From assembly GCF_019061145.1 (NCBI RefSeq), contig NZ_JAHQZS010000002.1:248001-312000 (forward strand): 64,000 nucleotides of DNA. Reading direction: 5' to 3'. The DNA comes from Anianabacter salinae. GTDB lineage: Bacteria; Pseudomonadota; Alphaproteobacteria; Rhodobacterales; Rhodobacteraceae. The notes under the pieces are model-generated. The model was not told where the DNA came from. It ran no database searches and saw nothing but the letters and a program-made list of their open reading frames with translations. Numbering within the stretch: position 1 is the first letter of the stretch; every line of letters begins with the position of its first letter. The translations under genes and the position numbers were made by a program. Shown piece by piece: positions 58,960 through 64,000 of the stretch.

Positions 58960-58983
58960 TGCGCCCTCCCTTGCGACTATGCC

Positions 58984-59026
58984 TTAAGACTGGGTCTTAA
59001 AACTGGTTCATCTTGGAAACTGTTTT
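58984..59026. promoter_or_regulatory. Operator-like region between the dehydratase operon and marR
   Basis: A perfect inverted repeat TTAAGAC-TGG-GTCTTAA (58984-59000) is followed by AAAACTGGTTC (58999-59009) and TTGGAAACTGTTTT (59013-59026). The latter two share an AAAC/GTT arrangement with a site at 59621 upstream of the next CoA transferase. They probably bind the MarR protein encoded alongside. Confidence 0.5.
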
Positions 59027-59105
59027 GCGAGTCTGTCAACAGCAAAGTTTGACAAGCCCGGGTCTGCGGCATAGCGAAGAACGACCCAAGCGGAGCCTCA
59101 GGACG

Positions 59106-59579
59106 ATGGACAAGCCACCCGAGCCTCAAGACGCCCCGATCCTGGGGCATCTGGCAGAAGACTTGTCCTTCGTGACACGGATCCTGCGATCCGAGATCCT
59201 TGAGCGCAACGCGTCTTTCTTTGCCACGCACGAGGTTGCGGGCGGCGAGGTTGCGGTGCTCAACCTCATCGGGCTCAACCCCGGCTTGACCCAGAAGGAC
59301 CTTGCCAAGGTGGTGGTGCTGCGCAAGTCCGCCCTGACCAAGCTGGTCAACGAGATGGAGCGCACAGGCCTGATCGAGCGGCGCAAAGAAGGCGCGGACA
59401 AGCGGTTGAATGCGCTGTATCTGACCACCGAGGGGGCGGCGCGCCTGGCGCGGATGCGCCCCGACATGGCCCGTTTGCAAGAGGATCTTCTGGCGCCGCT
59501 GACCTCTGCCGAACGGGCGATGCTGTTCGAGCTGTTGTGGCGCCTGATCGATAATTCGGGCGCGTCCGACCGGATTTGA
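59106..59579 (+). CDS. MarR-family regulator of the CoA-transferase cluster
   Basis: A 157-residue winged-helix regulator with VAVLNLIGLNPGLTQKDLAKV, VLRKSALTKLVNEMERTGLIERR and the wing KEGADKRLNALYLTTEG. It lies between the divergent dehydratase operon and CoA transferase 4, with matching candidate operators on both sides. The ATG at 59106 starts a normal-length MarR; the upstream TTG reading runs through the operator region and is rejected. Confidence 0.87.
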   Translation: MDKPPEPQDAPILGHLAEDLSFVTRILRSEILERNASFFATHEVAGGEVAVLNLIGLNPGLTQKDLAKVVVLRKSALTKLVNEMERTGLIERRKEGADKRLNALYLTTEGAARLARMRPDMARLQEDLLAPLTSAERAMLFELLWRLIDNSGASDRI

Positions 59580-59593
59580 GGCTTGCGAGGTTC

Positions 59594-59634
59594 TTGACAG
59601 AACCGCACATTCCGTTTCTTTTGGAAACCAGTTT
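59594..59634 (+). promoter_or_regulatory. Promoter and candidate MarR operator of CoA transferase 4
   Basis: A consensus -35 TTGACA (59594-59599) is followed, where the -10 should be, by GTTTC-N5-GAAAC (59614-59628), and TTGGAAACCAGTTT (59621-59634) overlaps its right arm. The same TTGGAAAC...GTTT pattern occurs at 59013-59026. Confidence 0.55.
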
Positions 59635-59684
59635 GACCTGATGTTGGCGGCAACGCGGCTCGGTCGCAGGGAAAGGATCGCGCC

Positions 59685-60842
59685 ATGGCCAAGCCGCTTG
59701 ACGGGATACGCATCGCGGATTTTAGCCATGTGATCGCGGGTCCGCTTGCTACGCAGTTCCTCAATCTTCTGGGGGCCGAGGTCATCAAGGTCGAGCCGCC
59801 CGCCGGGGATCCGATGCGCTACTACACCCGTGATCCGGGTCGGCGCGGTATGGCAGAGCCGTTTGTCGGGGCGAACGCGGGCAAGAAATCCGTCGTGCTC
59901 GACCTCAAGACCGACACGGGCCGCGCCGCCGCCCGCGACCTGGTGGCGACGGCGGACGTGGTCGTCGAGAATTTCCGCCCCGGGGTCGCGGACCGGCTGG
60001 GGCTTGGCCCCGCGACGCTGTCGGCGGCGCATCCCTCGCTGATCTGCTGCTCGGTCTCGGGGTTCGGGCAGGATGGCCCGTTGCGCGATTTCCCCGCCAT
60101 CGACCAGGTCATCCAGAGCGTTTCGGGCCTTATGCTGTTGTCGGGGCACGAGGGCGAGGCGGCGGAACGCATCGGCTTTCCGGTCGTGGACACGTATTCG
60201 GCGCTGCTGTCGGCCTTTGCGATCCTGTCTGCGGTGCTGCAGCGCGAACGTGATCCGGCGCGGCGAGGGCAGGTGATCGACGTCTCGATGCTGGACGCGA
60301 CCATGGTGATGATGAGCTCGGTCGTGGTGCCGATGCTCCTGTCCGGGCAAGAGCCTGTGCGCGCGGGAAATCGCGGTTTCTCCGGCGCGCCCACCGCCGA
60401 CACGTTTCCGACCGCCGACGGCGAGATCACCATCGGCGCGGTGCAGCAGGTCCAGGTGGCGCGCCTGTTCCGCACGCTTGGCTGTGCCGAGTTGCTGGAG
60501 GATGCGCGCTTTGCGACGCCCGACGCGCGCCTGAGCCATGACGCAGCGCTGCGTCCCCTGCTGGTCGAGCGCTTTGCCGACCGGACGGCCGCGGAATGGG
60601 AGGCCGACCTGGCGGCGGCGGGCGTGCCCGCAGGCAAGGTGCGCCCGCTGAACGAGGCGATCGAGATGGAACAGTTGCAAGGCCGTGACCTGTTCCAAGA
60701 CCTGCCGGACGGATCGCGCGTCCTGAACGCCGGTTTCCGCTTTGGCCGGGACGGGCCGGGCGTGGCAAGCCTCGCGCCTGAACTGGGGGCCGACACCGAG
60801 GCGGTTCTGGCCAGCCTGCGCGGGCGAGTGGACGCGGGCTGA
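59685..60842 (+). CDS. Class III CoA transferase 4
   Basis: A 385-residue CaiB/BaiF CoA transferase with the canonical start LDGIRIADFSHVIAGPLATQFLNLLGAEVIKVEPP, then VVENFRPGVADRLG, and the likely catalytic aspartate in IGFPVVDTYSALLSAFAIL. It is the most canonical of the four in this cluster. It lies downstream of marR with its own promoter and is divergent from the main operon. Substrates are unknown. Confidence 0.92.
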   Translation: MAKPLDGIRIADFSHVIAGPLATQFLNLLGAEVIKVEPPAGDPMRYYTRDPGRRGMAEPFVGANAGKKSVVLDLKTDTGRAAARDLVATADVVVENFRPGVADRLGLGPATLSAAHPSLICCSVSGFGQDGPLRDFPAIDQVIQSVSGLMLLSGHEGEAAERIGFPVVDTYSALLSAFAILSAVLQRERDPARRGQVIDVSMLDATMVMMSSVVVPMLLSGQEPVRAGNRGFSGAPTADTFPTADGEITIGAVQQVQVARLFRTLGCAELLEDARFATPDARLSHDAALRPLLVERFADRTAAEWEADLAAAGVPAGKVRPLNEAIEMEQLQGRDLFQDLPDGSRVLNAGFRFGRDGPGVASLAPELGADTEAVLASLRGRVDAG

Positions 60843-61003
60843 TACGGACGGCCGCGCGCGGCCACATCGAAATTTGCTATCTCAGGGGGATAGACACGAT
60901 CGCCTGACGACCAGGGCAAGCACCCCTTGGCCGGGGGCTATCGCCATGAAATCCGGAAATTATTGCGGTTTCACAGCTCACCTGCGCTCGCGCGGGCAAG
61001 CGG

Positions 61004-61093
61004 TGGCGGAGAGACAGGGATTCGAACCCTGGGACCCCGTGAAGGGTCAACGGTTTTCGAGACCGCCCCGTTCGACCACTCCGGCACCTCTCC
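61004..61093 (-). tRNA. tRNA-Ser (anticodon CGA)
   Basis: A 90-base tRNA with the long variable arm of serine tRNAs and encoded CCA. The 5' acceptor strand is GGAGAGG, the anticodon stem GCGGT/ACCGT with loop CTCGAAA (anticodon CGA), and the T arm contains GGTTCGAATCC. It reads UCG codons. Confidence 0.96.
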
Positions 61094-61245
61094 GCTGAAG
61101 GGTCTGTAGGCGGGCCGTCTAAGGCATCGGGATTCCGGGTGCAACAGGGATTTTGCGGTGCATCCTTTCCGGCTGCAATCGAGGCTCAGGCTTGGAAACC
61201 GGGGCAGGGCGGCGTATCTGAAGACAAACGGTCAAAGGTCGTCCC

Positions 61246-62076
61246 ATGCTGCGCAAAACCCTGTCTGCCCTTGTCTTGTCGCCGCTCCTGGCGTTCGGTC
61301 TGCCTGCGCAAGCGCAGGACAGCGATGTCGACCGGCTGTATGACCTTTTGGGTTTTCCGGAACTGTTGCCGATCATGGTCGAAGAAGGCAGATCCTACGG
61401 CGACCAGATCCGGGACGATCTGTTTCCGGGGCGCGGCGGCGCGGTCTGGCAGGCAGAGGTCGACCGGATCTACGACAGCGGCCGCATGGGCGAGACGGTG
61501 CGCGCAGAGTTCGCAGCCGCGCTGGACGGGACCGACATCGGCCCAATGATCGACTTCTTCGGATCGCCCCGCGGCGAAAGGATCGTCGCGCTGGAATTGT
61601 CCGCGCGCGAGGCGATGCTGGACGACAGCGTGGAAGAGGCGGCGCTTGAGGCCTTCGCGCGGCTCGCAAATGAAGACCCCGGGCGTGTCGCCTTGCTGCG
61701 CGAGTATGCCGAGGTGAACGGGCTTGTCGAAAGCAACGTCGTCGGCACGCTCAATTCCAATTTCGCCTTCTACAAGGGCCTCGGTGCGGGCGGCGCGTTC
61801 CCGGGCGGAATGACCGACAGCGAGATCGCGGGCGACGTCTGGGCGCAGGAAGCCGCCATCCGAGAGTCGACCGTGGATTGGGTCTATTCCTACACCGCGC
61901 TGGCCTACGGGCCACTCGACGATGACGATCTGGCCGCCTATGTCGCCTTTTCGCGCAGCGAGGCGGGGCAGGAGATTACCCGCGCCATTTTTGCGGCGTT
62001 CGATGTGCTGTTCGTCGACATCTCTCGCGATCTCGGGCTTGCGGCGGCGCAGCTTGTCGGCGGGCAGGAGCTTTGA
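61246..62076 (+). CDS. DUF2059-domain exported protein
   Basis: A 276-residue protein with Sec signal peptide LSALVLSPLLAFGLPAQAQ. Helical DUF2059 sequence follows (IDFFGSPRGERIVALELSAREAM and AAYVAFSRSEAGQEITRAIFAAFD). It should be periplasmic. The family has no assigned function. It ends 8 bases before the rplU promoter -35 box. Confidence 0.8.
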   Translation: MLRKTLSALVLSPLLAFGLPAQAQDSDVDRLYDLLGFPELLPIMVEEGRSYGDQIRDDLFPGRGGAVWQAEVDRIYDSGRMGETVRAEFAAALDGTDIGPMIDFFGSPRGERIVALELSAREAMLDDSVEEAALEAFARLANEDPGRVALLREYAEVNGLVESNVVGTLNSNFAFYKGLGAGGAFPGGMTDSEIAGDVWAQEAAIRESTVDWVYSYTALAYGPLDDDDLAAYVAFSRSEAGQEITRAIFAAFDVLFVDISRDLGLAAAQLVGGQEL

Positions 62077-62083
62077 CCGGCCC

Positions 62084-62112
62084 TTGACAGGCGGGCCATT
62101 CGCCGCGATACA
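62084..62112 (+). promoter_or_regulatory. rplU-rpmA promoter
   Basis: A perfect -35 TTGACA (62084-62089), 17 bases, then GATACA (62107-62112). This leaves a leader of about 140 bases before rplU, with several G+C-rich hairpins (for example around CCGGAACGCCGG at 62203). Confidence 0.6.
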
Positions 62113-62258
62113 GCGGCCTCTCTCCGGTGGCGCAAGCTGCCGGTGATTCATTTCAAAGTCGCCCCCAGACGGGCGCGCTGTCCGAGGTGGTCCCAGCAGG
62201 GGCCGGAACGCCGGGAACTCCGGGGCCGAACGACGCGGTAGAAAAAAGGAAGACGCGC

Positions 62259-62918
62259 ATGTTCGCGGTCATGAAGACTGGCGGCAAGCAGTACAAGGTT
62301 CAGAGCGGGGACATCCTCCGCGTCGAGAAACTTGCAGCTGACGCCGGCGAGAAAATCCAGTTCAACGAGATTCTGATGGTCGGCGACCAGATCGGCGCCC
62401 CGCTGATCGACGGTGCGGCCGTGCAGGCCGAGGTGATCGACCAGATCAAGGCCGACAAGGTCATCCACTACGTCAAGCGCCGCCGGAAGCATTCGTCGCA
62501 GCGCACCAAGGGCCACCGCCAGAAGCTGACGCTTGTGCGCGTCACCGACATCCTCGCCTCTGGCGCGGATGCGACTGGCGTGAAGGCAGCAATCGGCGCC
62601 GGGTCCGTATCGGGTGCCGCGATCACCGCGGCTGCCCCCAAGGCGGCGAAGGCTGAAAAGCCCGCCAAGGCCGCAGCTCCGGCAAAGGCGGCCAAGCCTG
62701 CCGCTGCCGCCGCTGCAGGCGCGGACGACCTGAAAGAGCTGTCGGGCGTTGGCCCCGCGCTCGAGAAGAAGCTGCACGAGGCTGGCGTAACCAGCTTCGC
62801 ACAGATCGCTGCCTGGACCGATGCCGACATCGCCGAGATGGACGAGAAGCTGAGCTTCAAGGGCCGGATCGAGCGTGAAGGCTGGGTCGACCAGGCCAAA
62901 GCGAAGACCGCAGAGTAA
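62259..62918 (+). CDS. rplU: 50S ribosomal protein L21 with C-terminal helix-hairpin-helix extension
   Basis: A 219-residue protein. Residues 1-103 are standard L21 ([33 protein letters not shown]). Residues 110-155 are an Ala/Lys-rich linker, and residues 156-219 form a helix-hairpin-helix domain ([20 protein letters not shown]). L21 alone is about 100 residues, so the tail doubles the protein. Such tails occur in Rhodobacterales; their role on or off the ribosome is unknown. AAAAAAGGAAG precedes the start. Confidence 0.95.
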   Translation: MFAVMKTGGKQYKVQSGDILRVEKLAADAGEKIQFNEILMVGDQIGAPLIDGAAVQAEVIDQIKADKVIHYVKRRRKHSSQRTKGHRQKLTLVRVTDILASGADATGVKAAIGAGSVSGAAITAAAPKAAKAEKPAKAAAPAKAAKPAAAAAAGADDLKELSGVGPALEKKLHEAGVTSFAQIAAWTDADIAEMDEKLSFKGRIEREGWVDQAKAKTAE

Positions 62919-62930
62919 GGAGAGACACCG

Positions 62931-63200
62931 ATGGCACACAAAAAAGCAGGCGGTTCATCCCGGAACGGGCGCGACTCTGCCGGTCGTCGCCTTGGCGTGA
63001 AGCTCTTTGGCGGCCAGTCCGCGATCCCGGGCAACATCATCGTGCGCCAGCGCGGCACCAAGTGGTGGCCGGGCGAGGGCGTCGGCATCGGCAAGGATCA
63101 CACGATCTTTGCCAAGGTCGAAGGTCATGTGACGTTCCGCAAGGGCCTCAAGGGCCGCACCTTCATTTCGGTGCTCCCGGCGGCGGAGGCCGCAGAGTAA
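62931..63200 (+). CDS. rpmA: 50S ribosomal protein L27
   Basis: An 89-residue protein beginning [20 protein letters not shown], whose N-terminal arm reaches the peptidyl-transferase centre. It directly follows rplU by 12 bases with AAGGAGAG as the ribosome-binding site. There is no Firmicutes-type cleavable extension. Confidence 0.98.
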   Translation: MAHKKAGGSSRNGRDSAGRRLGVKLFGGQSAIPGNIIVRQRGTKWWPGEGVGIGKDHTIFAKVEGHVTFRKGLKGRTFISVLPAAEAAE

Positions 63201-63228
63201 GCCGACACCTCTGGCTGAATGATTTTCG

Positions 63229-63253
63229 GGGGATCGGCGCAACGCCGGTCCCC
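63229..63253 (+). terminator. Possible terminator or attenuator after rpmA
   Basis: GGGGATCGGCG (63229-63239) can pair with CGCCGGTCCCC (63243-63253), one G-T wobble included. The T-tract that follows is weak (TGTTGCGTTT), so readthrough to the GNAT gene is likely. Confidence 0.4.
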
Positions 63254-63370
63254 TGTTGCGTTTCGGGGGGCCTTTTCCGGGGAACCTGACAGGCCATGCG
63301 AAACCTTTACGATCATCTGCCCAGTTTGGGCGCGGGGCGAGCCCCGCAAGCGTTTGGGAGGAGAGCGCCG

Positions 63371-63907
63371 ATGCTGACCGAGCCGACTGTCGAGCAAATG
63401 ACGATCGAGGCCGCGCGCTTTGATCTGCGTCCCGTGCGGGCGTCGGACAGGGGTCTTCTGGACCTCTATGCCAGCGACCGCCGCGTGGCCGAGATGACCC
63501 GCTCGATCCCGCATCCGCTGCCGCCCGGCTCGTCCGAGGCGTTCCTGCGCCGCGCCCATGCGCCCGACCGGGACGAGGACGTGTGGGCGATGGACGGCAC
63601 CAAGTCGAACCTGTCCGAGCTTCTGGGCCTGATCGCGCTGGAACGGATGGACCGCGACCAGTGCGAGGTCGGCTATTGGGTCGCGCCCGCGTTCTGGAAC
63701 ACTCATATCGCGTCCGAGGCGGTCGAGGCGATCATCGCCGCCAACCCGCTGGGCGCCAAGACCATGTTCGCCAGCGTGTTTCAGGACAACGCTGTGTCGG
63801 CGCGCGTGCTGACGAACGCGGGCTTTGAATACATCGGTGACGCCGAAGCCTTCTCGGTCGCGAGAAACGCCAAGGTCGCCACCTGGACCTATATTCGCAA
63901 GCTGTAG
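63371..63907 (+). CDS. GNAT N-acetyltransferase (RimJ/RimL-like)
   Basis: A 178-residue protein with the family start FDLRPVRASDRGLLDLYASD, the central EVGYWVAPAFWNTHIASEAVEAII acetyl-CoA region, and SARVLTNAGFEYIGDAEAFS. Such proteins acetylate protein N-termini or small amines. It lies between rpmA and obgE, where a GNAT gene is regularly found in this group. The ATG at 63371 has GGAGGAG upstream. Confidence 0.88.
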   Translation: MLTEPTVEQMTIEAARFDLRPVRASDRGLLDLYASDRRVAEMTRSIPHPLPPGSSEAFLRRAHAPDRDEDVWAMDGTKSNLSELLGLIALERMDRDQCEVGYWVAPAFWNTHIASEAVEAIIAANPLGAKTMFASVFQDNAVSARVLTNAGFEYIGDAEAFSVARNAKVATWTYIRKL

Positions 63908-63979
63908 GGTTTCGCGGCGGGGCTTGAGAGCCTCCTGCGCCTCGGCTATCCGACGACAGAAAGCTGAAGGCGCACGCCA

Positions 63980-64000
63980 TGAAATTCCTCGATCTCACCA
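63980..64000 (+). CDS. obgE: GTPase ObgE (5' end only)
   Basis: The last bases encode MKFLDLT before the window ends. This is the conserved ObgE N-terminus, and the position after rplU-rpmA-GNAT is where obgE is expected. Only seven residues are visible, so the call rests on context. Confidence 0.65.

Noticed and set aside
60927-61109. Small plus-strand ORF with GGETGIRTLGPREGS
   Set aside because: It is a read-through of the tRNA-Ser gene on the opposite strand.

Overview
The window is typical alphaproteobacterial DNA, and gene content and order point to the Rhodobacteraceae (roseobacter/Rhodobacter group). G+C is high, about mid-60s percent by eye. Markers are the rpmF-plsX-fabH-ihfA-merR operon, the sciP-ctrA pair, the dgt/argS/SPOR/nagZ/scpA/scpB order, an OlsB-type acyltransferase, and the rplU-rpmA-GNAT-obgE end. 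I see no insertion sequence, prophage, integrase or CRISPR array. Coding density is very high and no gene-free stretch exceeds about 250 bases.

Layout. 1-4.4 kb: Atm1-type ABC exporter facing exonuclease III, a HI0933-family flavoprotein and ErpA. 4.5-13.8 kb: dgt, a cation/proton antiporter, argS, two related membrane-anchored proteins (only the second has a SPOR domain), nagZ, scpA, scpB and a small conserved protein, mostly with overlapping starts and stops. 13.8-19.4 kb (minus): long-form Dcd, tRNA-Pro(GGG), MerR, IhfA, FabH, PlsX, L32 and YceD. 19.4-23.9 kb: BamE lipoprotein, MsrB, OlsB-like acyltransferase, Uup ABC-F ATPase and a porin-like protein. 23.9-27.7 kb (minus): a translationally coupled cassette of aminotransferase, ICL/PEP-mutase-like enzyme and PLP decarboxylase, then an MmcQ-like protein. 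27.9-32.6 kb: cysS, cimA, a methyltransferase and a squalene/phytoene-synthase-like protein. 32.6-39.6 kb: mnmA, sciP, ctrA, ligA, recG and a 39-residue membrane peptide behind a LexA-type operator. 39.8-44.6 kb: a methyl-tetrahydrofolate/MetF cluster, ppx, a DUF1428 protein and rlmE.

44.6-49.3 kb looks like a hydroxycinnamate (coumarate/ferulate-type) catabolic locus: an acyl-CoA ligase diverging from an enoyl-CoA hydratase, a MarR regulator and an amidohydrolase resembling CouO-type retro-Claisen hydrolases, with a glutathione transferase beyond. A membrane acyltransferase follows.

50.5-60.8 kb is the most distinctive block. It is an eight-gene minus-strand operon holding two 2-hydroxyacyl-CoA-dehydratase-like proteins, three class III CoA transferases and a complete TRAP transporter. 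It is divergent from a MarR regulator and a fourth CoA transferase, and related AAAC/GTTT sites lie on both sides of marR. The layout suggests uptake of a carboxylate, CoA activation and transformation. No dehydratase activator is nearby, and the dehydratase-like proteins have an unusual cysteine pattern. The window closes with tRNA-Ser(CGA), a DUF2059 protein, L21 with a helix-hairpin-helix tail, L27, a GNAT protein and the first codons of obgE.

The main candidates for undescribed biology are the LexA-boxed peptide after recG and the CoA-transferase/dehydratase-like/TRAP system. Secondary signals are a low-G+C patch in the 3' third of cysS, two families of dispersed intergenic hairpin repeats and a CtrA box in front of ctrA.
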